The notes: generated from the letters alone by a model not told the origin. 64,000 nucleotides of DNA from Lytechinus variegatus (GCF_018143015.1 NC_054756.1:30005940-30069939); one strand, 5' to 3'; positions 23,576 to 36,098 are shown, counted from the first letter of the stretch. Translations and numbers: made by a program.

Positions 23576-23804
23576 CAGGCACGTGCCCCCTTTGCACGTG
23601 CTTTGAGAAGCAAAATAAAAATTTCGGGTAGGAAATATCCTTCATTTGTGGTTGAAAACTTTTTTTTTTTGCTGGTCAACTTTTTTCGAGTACGAAATCT
23701 CCTTCATTTGTGGTTGAAGACCTTTTTTTTTTGGGGGGGAGCTTGTCAAAATTTTCCTCCGAATAATTTGCACCCCCCTTTGGAAAATCCTGGATCCGCC
23801 CCTG
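23576..23804. mobile_element. Small hAT-like MITE with perfect 8-bp target duplication
   Basis: Starts CAGGCACGTGCCCCC and ends GGATCCGCCCCTG. It is flanked by CCGGAACA on both sides (23568-23575 and 23805-23812). The interior holds two copies of a unit of about 70 bp (TCCTTCATTTGTGGTTGAA followed by a T run). The right end matches the ends of the larger elements at 44562 and 60358, so those are probably hAT-like too. Confidence 0.85.
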
Positions 23805-23812
23805 CCGGAACA

Positions 23813-24734
23813 TTTCAAAGTGTATGATACGATGCACCGGCGTTCAGTCAGGTGAAGTTTTGGGGACTATGGAGCCCCCCCCAAAAAAAACATATATAAA
23901 AAATCACAATCCACAGACAGGTTTAAAAGGGGGAAAGGAAATGGGCTCACTCTAGTCATCTCTAGTCATGTTGTATCAAAATCTATCACAAAATAAGATT
24001 TTTCATAATTATTAAGAAGGAAAAAAAAGACGAACAAACTGTTCGCAGCTTTTAAGAAATTTTGCCCCGTACAATGTGGCAGGTCCCTCAAATACATTTT
24101 TGGGCTCATTTCTCCATTCTTGATACGGTGTACCATTAATTATACGGTGTAACATTCATGTGGCGAGTCGACAGGATTGAATGAATGAATATATCAATCA
24201 TTTTGAAACATAGTTGTTTTGTTGAAAATTACCTACCTTGAAATGAACCTTATTAAATATAATAAAAATTTGAGAAAAGGGTAAAAGGATGGAATGCGTT
24301 GTTTTTTTAAGATTGGGGGAGGGGTAGGCTTGCCATGATAACCATCATGTCAATACATAAAAAGAATCGCATATTAAACAAACGTTACGTAAAAATTATT
24401 CGTTTCTTTTTTTTTTTTTTGGGGGGGGGCTTATGTTGCAACTGTAATTTCGATCTACTCCTTTGTACCTATACATCATTTCACATTGGTTTGTTTGATG
24501 AATGTCTGTATAAACACCATGTTGAATACTGCAGTCTGATCCGAGCTTTTCACCGGGCTACAGTGGTAGCTGCTTGGTATGCTAAAAAAAACACCCTCTT
24601 TCAAACCAGTCCCGCCTACAATGTTTGCCTAAAAATGTGTTGTCTTGCCCTATGATGCACATTTCACTTTACATTGAACCTGATGAAGGAAAGAATAAAT
24701 GACTATAACATTGATGTTCAGTAAGATGAAAGAG
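23813..24734. other. Non-coding, poly(T)-poly(G) junction
   Basis: A T run to 24420 followed by G9 (24421-24429). No gene recognised. Confidence 0.45.
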
Positions 24735-24838
24735 TTAATGTCCTGCTGAAAGGCGCTAGTGCTTTGACGGGAATCGAACACTGGACGTGCGCACCCAGTA
24801 CTTCAAGGTCAATTCCGGAAGCACTTTCCCCGTAAACA
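24735..24838 (-). repeat. tRNA-like SINE head
   Basis: The minus strand has GTGTTCGATTCCC (B box) at 24769-24781 and a degenerate A box about 40 bases upstream. Body short or absent. Confidence 0.45.
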
Positions 24839-26250
24839 AAAAATGACAAGCAAAATCAAAGGATGAGAGAAAAGACAAGGGGAAAAGTAAGAGAAACAAA
24901 GAAAAATAGGTCAAAGGTCATGGTCATTTCCCGAATCTTTTTCCTGTAATTTTTTTTCGACAAACAAGAAAGAAAGAAAAGAAAGGTGGTAAAGGACATT
25001 AAAATTCTATGAGGACAGGATGCTCTTCCTCTCATCACTAGTGAATCACATCACTTTATTATTGAGGAAAAAATGAAGTATCATTAATGTCAATTATAAT
25101 CCATTGTCACAAAATTGTCGTGGTCATTTAATTTTTAACCGTTTTTTTTCTTTCTTATAAATAATATTTTATTTCTTCCTCATCAAATCAACCTATATAC
25201 AATTTCAAATCCTATAAGTCTATAAATCTTGTTCATGTATATAAAACAAAGATATACCTTACTTTTGATTAAACTACAAAACTTTTCAATGAATGAATGA
25301 ACACACATTATATCATAAGCATCAGAGCCCGTATTCCATACAGCCTTCGCTTAATTATAAGCAGTTTTTCTTCGAATATTGCTTGTCTAAGAACTTTTTC
25401 CTAACGATATTTTATCAACTTTAGGCCATTTTTGCCAAGTCAGACGGTGTAGCTCACCCAAATCTCAACGACGTCAATGGAACATGGGAACGTCACGCAA
25501 CGTTTGTCACGAACGCAACAGACGCACCGTGGTAAAAGTTTTGTCATTTTATTTCGCATCATATCAAATTTAAAGATGGTTGTCGAGAAGAAAAGGAAAG
25601 ACAATTCACTATAGCAGAGAAGATGGCGCTAAATGAAGAAATCAAAGCCAGAGAGAGAAGACTGAAACTAAATTTGATTTGAAATGATTTGATTTATTGT
25701 TTTCTTCTGCATCCATAACATTCGTATAATACATTTTTCATAACACAATAAACATAATATGTTAGCATTTTTGGCATGAATTATAAATAAAGAGTACTAA
25801 AAAGATAATTCCAGACGAAAATGATTAACTATATGATATTCACAATTTGCAGGAGAAGGGTTGTCATCATAAGCAGATTGCTTGAAAAAAATGACCTTTC
25901 CAAACTTATACTAATTGAATTAATTAATACATTTATAAAGCAGAATGGGCATATATTTTCAAATAGCTGAGGGTGACGGTGATATGATGATGATTCAAAC
26001 GTAACATTTTAAGACACAAGACATGATTTACACGTAACATTTTAAGACATAGAGAAGGCATGTGATCTAGTTTCTCCAATGGGATATGTCATCTATGGGT
26101 TTTGCGTGTGAGAGCGTGTGTATCCGTGTCTTTTTTAAAAGTTCTATTTTCAATTCGTATTTCCGATGATAATGACAAAAATAATAACGGTATATTTACC
26201 CAGGGTAGCCAATTCAGTTTCCAAAACTGTTCTCCCAGCGGGCCCTGCAA
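24839..26250. other. Non-coding; possible LINE 3' end at 25668-25780 (minus)
   Basis: At 25668-25700 the minus strand reads an AATAAATCAAATCATTTCAAAT tail-like sequence, resembling the (TTGAAT)-type 3' termini of other LINEs here. No gene. Confidence 0.35.
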
Positions 26251-26365
26251 GTTAGTATTACCCTGGCTAAGCTATAGGCTACCGTTTCAGGTGCACTGCA
26301 TGCACACAGCTTCTGAGGAACCACTTTCTGCCGGTACCCACTTACCTCACCTATTCTTAGTGGTG
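26250..26365 (-). repeat. SINE fragment
   Basis: Contains the SINE body words TACCCTGGCTAAGCTATAGG, GCCGGTACCCACTTACCTCA and GTGGTGCACAATG found in 32600-32885. The tRNA-like head is missing. Confidence 0.5.
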
Positions 26366-26603
26366 CACAATGAAAGTGTTTATCGTTTATCCATATGTAT
26401 TTTTTTACAAGCAGTGCCAAATACACGGGTTCGTCTGAATTTTACAGTCGTTTGTAAAATCTACAAAGAAAGGTTGTAGAGACACGCAAATAGAGAATCG
26501 AAAAAAAAAACAATTAAAAAAGGGCGGGGTTGAAAATTAATGTGCAGTTGACAAAACGAACATACTTCATCCACGCTGCATGTTGATTACCATGCACCCT
26601 TGT

Positions 26604-26645
26604 GGGGGGGGGGAGAGAAACAGGGCCAGGAGCCCCCCCCCCCCC
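26604..26645. repeat. G10 ... C13 inverted homopolymers
   Basis: A G10 run at 26604-26613 and a C13 run at 26633-26645 could pair as a hairpin. They lie about 90 bases past the splice donor of the SLC5 exon, in the presumed intron. Confidence 0.8.
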
Positions 26646-26732
26646 AATTAAGCTGTATGGTTAATCTTACATTTCTCTTTGATAAATTGTGAATCTATTT
26701 CTGATATCTAGCAAATCAACAACTTGTCCTAC

Positions 26733-27089
26733 CTCATTCGCACTGGTGATGCCAAGGCGGTAGAAGTTAGGCAGGAATAACCCGGTGACCAAACCGGCTC
26801 CAATGTAGGCGAACCCATATAGCCAGAACATTGATCCATTGCGGTAGACTTCAGCAGGAGTGCCCAAGACTGTTATAGCTGAGATGAAGCTAGCGACAAG
26901 AGACATTGCTACAGGGAAAGGGCTCATGCCCCGATCGGCCAAGAGGAATTCCTTGGTTGTTGATTGCTTACCTCCAGTACAGGCATAGAAGACCCCTATC
27001 CCAGTTGAAATACAAAGACAAGCAGAAAGAATGACATAGTCCCAGGCCTGAAAACGACCAACATTGTAGAAAGGCTCCTGATCAGCCAT
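26733..27089 (-). CDS. SLC5-type sodium/solute symporter, first exon
   Basis: This encodes 119 residues starting MADQEPFYNVG. QAWDYVILSACLCISTGIG is helix 1. KQSTTKEFLLADRGMSPFPV and the next stretch MSLVASFISAITVLGTPAEV carry the signature shared by SLC5A5/A6/A8/A12-type carriers. A third helix ends in RLGITSANE. The exon stops at GAG before GTAGGA, a phase-0 donor. This copy has the cleanest start: the Met is followed at once by residues alignable with its sisters. It is the most upstream of the tandem series on the minus strand. Expected role: one part of a sodium-coupled carrier for small organic anions or vitamins; the substrate cannot be told from this exon. Confidence 0.87.
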
Positions 27090-29145
27090 CTTGGATGAGT
27101 GTAGATCAAAATAGGTTGTTCCTGGTGATTGGTAAGGGCGGTTTTACAGAGTGGCACCAACCCGTGAGTGAAAATGTGAAGAACTGCTACAAAACGGAAA
27201 GTTGAACTTGTCACTACTATCGCAAGTTCAACGTGAGAATGAGGAAATGATTTCCGTTGAACTGTTCAGGTCGGGGCTACAGCTATGAGATGATGTCTTT
27301 TACTGAAATTTGATCAAAGCCTATTTCATGACCTACTGACATTTTCCAATCAACATCACAGATCGTGTTGTTTGTAATGAATAATGCAACCGTCCAAAGT
27401 TGAGAGTAACGATGTCACCTTTCAGACTCCTAGGCAACTTTCTATATTTGTTATCAACAATAAGTACGAAGGGTGTATAACATGGCTAGTAATGTAAACA
27501 TTATATTTGCCTCTTCGACTATTGTCGTAGCTCCACAGAGTTTAATGATGGTAAATAGGATATGTTTTTTTTTACAACCACGATTTATTTGGGAGGCGTG
27601 TCATTATCAAGACGAGCCTACAGGTTCCAACCAAAGGACAATCATCAACACCCTAAAAGTAGAATACTAAGTCCATTCTGAATCCACTTGGGTCAAATCT
27701 TTGATCTTTTACTTCTAAAATAGGACTTGAAGACACCTTTAGGACCTTCCAGAAAAACGATGAAATATATGCAATGAACCACTCTACACAAATATCTACA
27801 CGTTACAATAAGCCAGTTCGTAGTTTCTTTCTGCGCATGATCAAAAGATTCTACGCATAATCAGAGGAAGGTCATTTGTACTAAAGTGACATGGTGGTTT
27901 AAAATCTAATGAGATAAGCACCGACTTTGATGTCTTGATTATTCATATATTCTTTTGAATAGTGGTTTTCATTTACATCCACAAAAAACAACAATGCGTC
28001 CACGAACGACCGTTTGCCAAGTACATTGTGCAACTTGCTATGATATGCATTCAAAGTAGGAATGCAACAAATATCTGTATAAAGTGTTCATTGGTTTGCT
28101 ATTCTAGTCACCTGGTCTATTCAATTTCTTCATCCTGCTATGTAAGGCAAGCTTACGTAATATCTCGCTTTGAAATCTGCCTATCATAATGAAAGAAATG
28201 AAAGGTCATTTGACCAAAATTGTCCATGAGGTAACTACGAACTGGTTACTATACAGGTATGGTTCATGTGTTATTATTATATATGGGACTTTCAACAATG
28301 CAACTTCAGGCAGAATGACACAGTCTGGCGTTTGCTATACATTACTATCATGTCATGATCATAGATTTCGTGTATTAATCCACATTACTCAGTCAAACCT
28401 TATGTGAATTCCATATTTTCCCCTTCGGTTTAGAATATACACCGAAAAAAATAGACAGAAAAGTTTTGAGCCTGACATAAGAATCATGGAAACCAAAATT
28501 GAGTCATCAAATCTTTCAAATTTCTCAATTCTACCCACCAAACAAATGTGTTGCTCATAGCAAAATTTAGTGTAACTTTACATGATCTTTCAATTTCTGT
28601 ATCAGGCGTCTCATGAATGATGGGCAATCCTGGGCATCGAGGTGTCATCAAGCTTCGGCGGCTGAAAGGAATGACCCCAGCTGAGACTTGGCAGCTAGTC
28701 TTTGAGGGTAACCCATGAAATTTGAAAGGAAATATACAGCCTAAGACCAAGAAGCACTCAAAACAAAATCATTTCATGTCACCAACCCCAAAGAATGCCA
28801 ACTCAACTTTGTCATTTTTTTTTCTTATTACACACACTATCTGATACATGAACCTGTAAAATCAGATTATTTTGCTATGGCCAAGAAATTTAGTGTGTAG
28901 AATTAAGAAATGTGAAATATTTAATGGATTAAATTTGGTATTTATATCTTAATTATTTTTATGTTCGGCTAAAAAACTTTTCAGTAACCCCTCATACTGT
29001 ATAGTCTTTATTGGTCTACGATCTCTTTTTCAAGCTAGCATCGCCATCAAAACTGAAAAAAGTGACCGCCCCAAACCCCCCAACCCCAAATAATGAAATA
29101 TTCATGAGGACAATTAAACTTTTTTTTTACTTCAAAGAATGCTAC
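27090..29145. other. Upstream of SLC5 exon; no recognised gene
   Basis: No clear TATA element directly upstream. An 88-residue minus frame at 28484-28750 is somewhat GC-richer than its surroundings but matches nothing I know. Confidence 0.4.
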
Positions 29146-29312
29146 ATTTTATCAAAAATCCATGCAGTGTACATTTGTATATCACTACGTTGTGCATAAA
29201 ACTGTTTTGTGAAAAGTAATCGAAATTGGAATATGTTGTAACATTTTTGTAATTCTACATCCAATTTTGATGAAATATTTAACTTTTGGTTCGGGTAGAC
29301 TTGCTTTTATTT
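29145..29312. repeat. Fragment of the AAAGGACAAGTCCACCCC-type MITE
   Basis: Words TGTGCATAAAACTGTTTTGTGAAAAGTAA and CATCCAATTTTGATGAAAT (each read in parts) match the right half of 30286-30889 in order. Left half missing. Confidence 0.55.
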
Positions 29313-29319
29313 ATTAAGT

Positions 29320-29590
29320 GGAGGTGTAGTGGTCTAATGGTTATAACTTTCGTATTTCAATCGATTCCACTTCGATTCAATGCCATGACGTGTTTTCCTT
29401 CGGCAAGATTTTCACTAACATTGCGTTGCACTCAACCCAGGTGAGGTGAATGAGTACCTGTTAGGAATTTGTTGCTTTCAACGCAGTGGGTGTAACTAAC
29501 AGCTGGTCTGCTAAAGACAGGGTAATTATGCTGCATTACTGTAGAGCGCTTTATAGAGACTTGGGATAAAGTAAGTGTTAAACACTTCAC
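29320..29590 (+). repeat. tRNA-derived SINE in duplicated block (copy A)
   Basis: The head reads GTGGTCTAATGGTTATAAC (A box) with a worn B box (CTTCGATTCAATGCC). The body CAACCCAGGTGAGGTGAATG is shared with the minus-strand SINEs. The end is TAGAGCGCTTTATAGAGACTT. Confidence 0.6.
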
Positions 29591-29833
29591 TCTTAAAAAA
29601 TAAGAATGCACAACTTTCAATCAACTCTGAGCAACATACTGTCCACATAACTATTGGTTAAATCTGTCCGAATTGGGTAATAAAAGCTAATCATTGGGTA
29701 ATATATTCAATTTCAATTTCAATTTCAATTTTATTTATTTCACTTCCATCAAACAAAAACAAATTGTATACCATATATATAAAACATATATATATATAAA
29801 AAATACATATATATAAATAAATAAGTATATATT

Positions 29834-29911
<78 letters not shown>

Positions 29912-30285
29912 CTTCATATAATTATATTACACCAACATACATTACCCAATGTACAGTATATTGCCCAACATTTTAAGTGTGTATATAGTACAGCAAGTAT
30001 GTATTCATTAATGATTGACTTTAACAAAGTGCCTTTTCCTTATAACAAATAAATGAAATAATAGATTAAACACATTTCCAATGACAATGTTTTATTTGGA
30101 AACTAATTGAGTGGTTTTAGAATTCAATGACAAATTCGTAAAACCATAATCTGACATAAAATGCAAAAGGCATTAAAATTCAACGAAATTTGGCATCCCA
30201 AATCCGATGCGTAGATGCAAATAAATGAATCAAAATGACATTAAACGCGCAACTTTTGAAGAAAAAACCAATCCCTATATCATTC
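29432..30285. repeat. Local duplication, copy A (left part)
   Basis: Matches 31247-31940 almost base for base in long blocks (TTTAGAATTCAATGACAAAT; GGTGAATGAGTACCTGTTAG; TGATTGACTTTAACAAAGTG). Copy A differs by an inserted (TTGAAA)n/LINE-tail-like segment plus (TA)n at about 29706-29935. It also carries the MITE at 30286-30889, beyond which the homology resumes (CCTCCTCATATACAAGGTG). Confidence 0.85.
29776..29912. repeat. (TA)n microsatellite
   Basis: Long alternating TA with a few interruptions. Frames rich in Tyr and Ile over it are artefacts. Confidence 0.95.
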
Positions 30286-30889
30286 TTAAAGGTCAAGTCC
30301 ACCCCAGGAAAATGCTGACTTGAATAAATAGGGAAAATCAAACTAGCATAGTGCTGAAAATTTCATCAAAATTTGATGTAAAATAAGAAAGTTATGACAT
30401 TTTAAAGTTTTGCTTATTTTTCACAAAACAGTAATATGCACAACTATGTGCGTCAGTCGATTATGTCCATCACTCACTATTTCTTTTGTTTTTTATTGTT
30501 TGAATTATACAATATTTCATTTTTTATAGATTTGACAATAAGGACCAATTTGACTGAACCATATGGTATTAAACAATGCTAATTCCACACGTTCAGGGAG
30601 GAATTAATCGTTGTATCACTTGACAATGAGGAGAAAATTAGAATCTTTCATATTTCCTTAATAAAATACAAAAGAAATAGCGAGTGGATGACATCATCAG
30701 TCTCCTCATTTGCATACAGACCAGGATGAGCATATTATATAAATGTTTTGTGAAATTAAGCGAAACTTTAAAATGTCATAACTTTCTTATTTTACATCCG
30801 ATTTTGATGAAATTTTCAGTGTTATGCTTGTTGGATTTTTCTATTTTTATTCAAATCGAATTCTTGTTGGGGTGGACTTGTCCTTTAAT
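30286..30889. repeat. Full-length TTAA-flanked foldback MITE, about 600 bp
   Basis: The left end reads TTAAAGGTCAAGTCCACCCC and the complement of the right end reads TTAAAGGACAAGTCCACCCC. Most of the element can fold on itself: ATTTGATGTAAAATAAGAAA on the left pairs with TTTCTTATTTTACATCCGAT on the right. TTAA borders both ends. The homologous site in the duplicated block (about 31918-31945) lacks the element, so the borders are confirmed by an empty site. The open frame in the right half is incidental. Confidence 0.88.
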
Positions 30890-31189
30890 GATCCTCCTCA
30901 TATACAAGGTGTCTAAAATGGTTTATTCTAAAATAAAACAGTTATATGCACATCTTTACTATTAAAACAATTTTGATTCCACAGAGAAGCTTTTATTGTC
31001 AAATCTGCAAAAGAAGAGGAATATTTTATAAAAAAAAGTTTAAGCAAAGAAATTCAAAAGAAAAAGCGAGTTTTTCTTTTAAACAATGCACATCTAGTTG
31101 CCAAGAATGCGCATAGCATTTTCGTTAAGTTGAATGCAGGATAAAAGAGTATTGCCGATTAAAAGCCTTGTTCACGGGCAGTTTTCCAT
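30890..31189. other. Short remainder of copy A and spacer
   Basis: Homology to copy B continues to about 30925, then fades. No gene. Confidence 0.5.
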
Positions 31190-31400
31190 GTATTGTCAGG
31201 CGCCTTAGTTTTCCTTAGGCAAGAAATTCATTAACATTGCGCTGCACTCAACCCAGGTGAGGTGAATGAGTACCTGTTAGGAATTTGTTGCTTTCAACGC
31301 AGTGAGTGTAACAGCTGGTCTGCTAAAGCCAGGGTAATTATGCTGCATTACTGTAGAGCGCTTTATAGAGACTTGGATAAAGTAAATGTTAATCGCTACA
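31190..31400 (+). repeat. SINE body in duplicated block (copy B)
   Basis: Same SINE as 29320-29590 with the head largely lost. Shares GAGGTGAATGAGTACCTGTT and CTGTAGAGCGCTTTATAGAG. Confidence 0.65.
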
Positions 31401-31955
31401 CTCTTAAGAAAAAAAAAGAACGCACAACTTTCAACCAACTCTGAGCAACATACTGACACATAACTATCAACTATTGGTTGAAATCTGTCAATATTAGGTA
31501 ATAAAAACTAATAATTGGGTAATATATATATATGTATATGTATATATGCTTTTTTTCCAACATATAGATTACCGAACACAATGGATAGTTATGTTGCCCA
31601 ACATTCTAAAAGTGTATAAACAATTATAAGTATTCATTAATGATTGACTTTAACAAAGTGCCGTTTCTTTATAACAAAATGAAATAATAGATTAAAGACA
31701 TTTCCAATGACGATGTCTTATTTGGAAACTAATTGAGTGGTTTTAGAATTCAATGACAAATTCGTAAAAACAATAATCTGACATGAAATGCAAAGACATG
31801 AACTATCAACGATAATTGGCATCCCAAAGCCGATGTGCTCGAACGTAGATGCAAAGTAAATAAGTCAAAGTGACATTTAACGTGCGCGTTAAATTTTGCA
31901 GGAAAATCAATCCCAATGTCATTCTAATAATCCTCCTCATACAAGGTGTTGGAAA
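31247..31955. repeat. Local duplication, copy B (carries the MITE empty site)
   Basis: Homologous to 29432-30285 plus 30890-30915. Around 31918-31945 it reads TCATTCTAATAATCCTCCTC where copy A has the 604-bp MITE between CATTC and ATGATCCTCC. Confidence 0.85.
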
Positions 31956-32599
31956 TTGTTTGTTCTAAAATGTTTTTGTGTAAATCAGATTGACCATTCT
32001 CTTTCACACACACACACGACCAGACAATAAAGAGAACCTCTCCGGTAGATACTTTGTTTCTATGTAATCACCATACTCATCATTTCATATTAGGGTGCCA
32101 TTCAGAGTGGTTTTTTTTGTATCTTCATTGACGTATCCTCTACCATATAGCCTTAAATATCAAACTAAAGAATAAACAAGTATTATTGATAAAGGAAACT
32201 GAGAAAATGCTAGGCATATCGTTGTCATATTTCGCTGAGAGATCCCAGAATATTGCGAAAAGAAACAGGAATATAACACCGTAACTTGATCAGGACCCGT
32301 TCATGTTAAAACACGTACAAACATACCCTCACCCACTTTGACACGCAAACACACCCACACACACACACTCTATCTCTCTCTCACACCCCTCCCTCACACA
32401 ACTATCCATTTCCATACCCAAGCGCACACCTTTTTCAACATGTTTTTATTAAGGATTTCATTCAAATGAATTACATAAACTCCAGATAAATACAAAAAAT
32501 ACAAATCTTCATTTCATATCAACAAGGACATGCATAAAAAAACATATATATTTACCAAAAACTGAAGCATACATGTATAAGGACGGAATGAAATTCCTT
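31956..32599. other. Non-coding, (CA)n-rich 32338-32400
   Basis: ACACAC-rich and CTCTCT stretches. No gene. Confidence 0.5.
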
Positions 32600-32885
32600 A
32601 AAATTATAACAATAATAATATAGGTTATTTATATTACGCACATATCCACCTTGTTAGGTGCTCAAGGCGCTCATCTATTACCCGGCTAAGCTAGGCGTTC
32701 ATAGCGCACACAGCTTTTTAAGGAATTCCTTCCTACCGGTACCAATTTACCTCACCTGGGTTGAGTGCAGCACATTGTGGATCAGTTTCTTGCTGAAGGA
32801 AATTACGCCATGGTTGGGATTCGAACCCACGACCCTCTGTTTGAAAGTCCGAAGACTAATCCACTGGGCCACAACGCTCCACACA
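32600..32885 (-). repeat. tRNA-derived SINE, best preserved of its family
   Basis: On the minus strand the order is: an A-box-like TGTGGCCCAGTGGATTAG, B box GGTTCGAATCCC (complement at 32818-32829), body (CAAGAAACTGATCCACAATG, GGTGAGGTAAATTGGTACCG, AAGGAATTCCTTAAAAAGC), and a tail with ATTATTATTGTTATAA. The copies at 2045, 8755, 26250 and 40195 are relatives. Confidence 0.8.
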
Positions 32886-33064
32886 AAATTATACTTTTAT
32901 ATCTAAAAAAACCCCAACTTACTTAACTGAGCCCCAACCCTCTATGTATTTTATTAATAATTAATATTAAATGACTGATTGGCAGGAAAACAGAAATCAA
33001 CCTACATGTATTATCATTGCATCCCATTTTACATCAAGCTTCAACATAACTTTACATAATTATA

Positions 33065-33155
33065 CACACATACACACACGCATGTTTAATCAATCACACA
33101 CACACACACCACCCACTCCCCAACGCTCACAACCACCCCCACACACACATACATT
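33065..33155. repeat. (CA)n microsatellite
   Basis: ACACACAC with CCACCC interruptions. Confidence 0.9.
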
Positions 33156-34458
33156 TGATGTTGGTGTTGCTGAATAGCCAAACAAAAGGACTAGAAATCT
33201 GGGGACATTCGATTTATTCGATTTATCTTTATTACTCAAAACATTGATCAAACATTCAATCTTCTTCAGAGTCAAGCGAAAAAATATATTTTACGAGACC
33301 TAAAATGAATTTAAATTAATTTTCATTGTAACGTGCACTCATATTTGCATTTAGTAGTATAGACGCTAATTAATATTATAAGCAAAAACTAGAATGTGTA
33401 CACGAAGTCATTATTGTCCAACAATAAATAAGAATACAAAGAAAAAAATCGCAGGTTTATAAAGCCAGAGTATAGTATACAATGTGTAGCTGATTGTTTC
33501 ATTTTCATAACTAAACAAATGTTATTTGTTTATGTGCAGAAGTAACTGAGTCAAATAATCAATCAATCAACAACGTATAAATACCCTAAACCACCCTCTT
33601 TCTTTCACTCCTTTACTTTTTGAAGGGGCCTCCTCCCACTTTTCATATCACCCATTTCCCTCTATCGTCAGTCTGATCGCACCCTCATAATAACATTGAC
33701 CTTCTGATCCTTGTACCACCAGTAAATATCTTATGATGAACATTAATACCGAGGACGTGGACTAATTGGTAATAAGTAGTAAATGCATGTAAGACAATTA
33801 CAGACCGTCACATAATAATGTTGAATACGATCTCCACATCATATATTCCTGAACCTACCATCGTGTTTTAGTCTTGCCTTAGATTTTAAAATCATCAACA
33901 CATCCGTACATGTTTCATTTAAATATAAGACCTTTTATTCACAACATTTTTATAATTTTTTTAAATTAAAGGCTTTGATTAAAGTCGTTCTATTAAAGCG
34001 CTTTAATAAATATTTGATTGGCAAAAGCACTAACTGGATTTTTCTTCGTTATCACTTATTTAGGCCAATATGTGACAATGTAATATACTGTAATAATAAA
34101 TATGAGAAATGTGAGAATATACATGGAATGTAAATAGGAATATATATGTCTATATAGAGCTTTAATATGGTCTTCTGTGGACCTCAAAGAAATGCCCTGC
34201 ACTGGAATAAGTGATGATGCAATTTGTTCCAAGTGAAAAGTTAATATGACTGGGCTATATGGGGGGGGGGGGGGGCGGCGATTGTTATTGTGCAATTTAA
34301 ACAGGATGCGAATTCACGGATCAGAAATGGATAGGTATTTGATTTTTTTATTTCTCTGAAAAAAATAAAGGTATTTTGGGGGCTTTGACGGGTGCATAAG
34401 ACAAATTGCATATCTGTTTATAGCAAAGAAAATATTTCAAAATATGAAAGATTCGTTA
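33156..34458. other. No recognised gene; G15 run
   Basis: A G15 run at 34261-34275. The rest is AT-rich with no coding sign. Confidence 0.45.
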
Positions 34459-34460
34459 TA

Positions 34461-35464
34461 CAGTGAATATCAAAAAAAAGTTTACACTTTGAAAAAGCCC
34501 TGGGAATTTTAAAATATACATCATGTTGGTATTTTTTTCACATATATTTTTTGGCTTGGGTCTCATCTATCCAATGAAAGTAAAAATTATGACAGAATGT
34601 TACACTTGAATGAGCACTGTCCATTTTTGTAAAGCTCGCAGAAATCTGTTTGCGCAGAAATACTCGTTTTCACGCTATGTAAAAGGGAAAGGACAAAATC
34701 AAACTTACCCTGCGAAACATTTCTCATACATTTCCCTTGCACTATTAGTCAATTGACATAACACAAATACATTCAAACATTATGTAACAATTTTGCCACC
34801 CAAATTGAAATTTCAGCATTTAGTAAGCACAACTTTACCCTTTTTTGTGCCAGCTGGATCTGAGGATGTAACTGAATCTGACCAAAAGTTTATAGCGATA
34901 TATCCAGCATTTTCACCAAGTTTTTATCATTTAAAGTGGGTTTAAATTTAATTTGTAATGTAATACACATATATTTTTGGGCTTCTTACTTGTTTCTCCA
35001 CACTTTCCCCAAACTTGACAATGATTTACAAAATAAAAATCAAGCCTAAGCCATTTCATGTAAATCACAGCTCAGTGTGAGGCAAATATCGTCACGATGG
35101 CCTCGGTGTGTGGGGGAGTGGATAGGGCGCAATGCTCTCTTCGAAGTGTTTTGGACAAGGAAACAAGTTTCAAAAGGTAGATGATATCTTCAAATCAATT
35201 TTACTAGCTGAAGTCCACGTGTTCTTCATGACCAGGTCTACTTTTATCCGCATAACTATTTCAAAGTTCTGCGCAAATGATTTTTCACTAACTTTTCAAA
35301 AGTAAGTGGTGCTCACTCAAGCGGAAATAATTTTCGACATTTATATCGTCATTTGCTTAAAAGGACCTGTACCAATGTTAGAATATGGAAAAATCTTCAG
35401 GATATTACGAATGTATAATTTTACAGGATTTTTTCAAAGTGTAAACTTTTTTTGATACGCACTG
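34461..35464. mobile_element. Tc1/mariner-type non-autonomous element, 1.0 kb
   Basis: The terminal inverted repeats are about 36 bp. The left starts CAGTGAATATCAAAAAAAAG and the complement of the right starts CAGTGCGTATCAAAAAAAGT; both go on into TTTACACTTTGAAAAA. TA flanks both ends (34459-34460, 35465-35466), the Tc1/mariner target. The interior has no transposase frame. A truncated relative lies at 55697-55895. Confidence 0.87.
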
Positions 35465-35466
35465 TA

Positions 35467-36098
35467 GTGTTGATTTATAAGAGATTGCAGTAGATTGTGC
35501 CTTAATGTGATTTTCCGCGGAACAGATAGACTATTCATGATGGGTGGATGACTCGAGAACTTTTCTGAATCATTCGTATTATACTTATCTTATTTAACGG
35601 AGACGGATGAAGCGATAAAACAAATTTCGTTAAACATTCCACTGGCTTAGAATATGAACGACGCGCGTTTGTCTTTACGAGGTACGACTCCCATACAACG
35701 TTTTGAAAACCAACCAGGTACAAGGAATCAACAAGGAATTACAAAAGCAACCTTGCATTAATTCGGCATTCCTTATTTGGTGGATGATCTCTGGGCTGTC
35801 TGATGATTTGTGATTTTGTTAACGGTAATTTTATTCAACCATATTGATTTTTTTCATAACAATAATTGTCTCATGGAACTCCAGTTAGTCCCTTTCACGA
35901 TTTCGTGGGAGCTACATGAATGGAAGGAAAATCGACATTCTGGCAGAACGTCCATGACAATTTAAAAGTTAAGTTCAATTCGATTTCCTTTTTACAGATT
36001 TGTTATGAGTCAACGTGCTGGTAGCATTTGAAACCAATGGACGTTAACGTCCTATTAGATAATCCGTTACGACTTTTTAGATTTTACTTTGACTGGTT
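35467..36098. other. 3' flank of receptor gene 1
   Basis: No other feature. No strong AATAAA directly past the stop codon on the minus strand was noted. Confidence 0.4.

Noticed and set aside
28484..28750. 88-residue minus-strand open frame with a composition unlike its neighbours
   Set aside because: No motif, no partner exon and no family I recognise; left as unassigned sequence.
29691..29917. Tyr/Ile open frames
   Set aside because: Products of the (TA)n repeat.
30684..30965. 93-residue plus-strand open frame
   Set aside because: Lies in the right arm of the foldback MITE and matches only other copies of that non-coding element.
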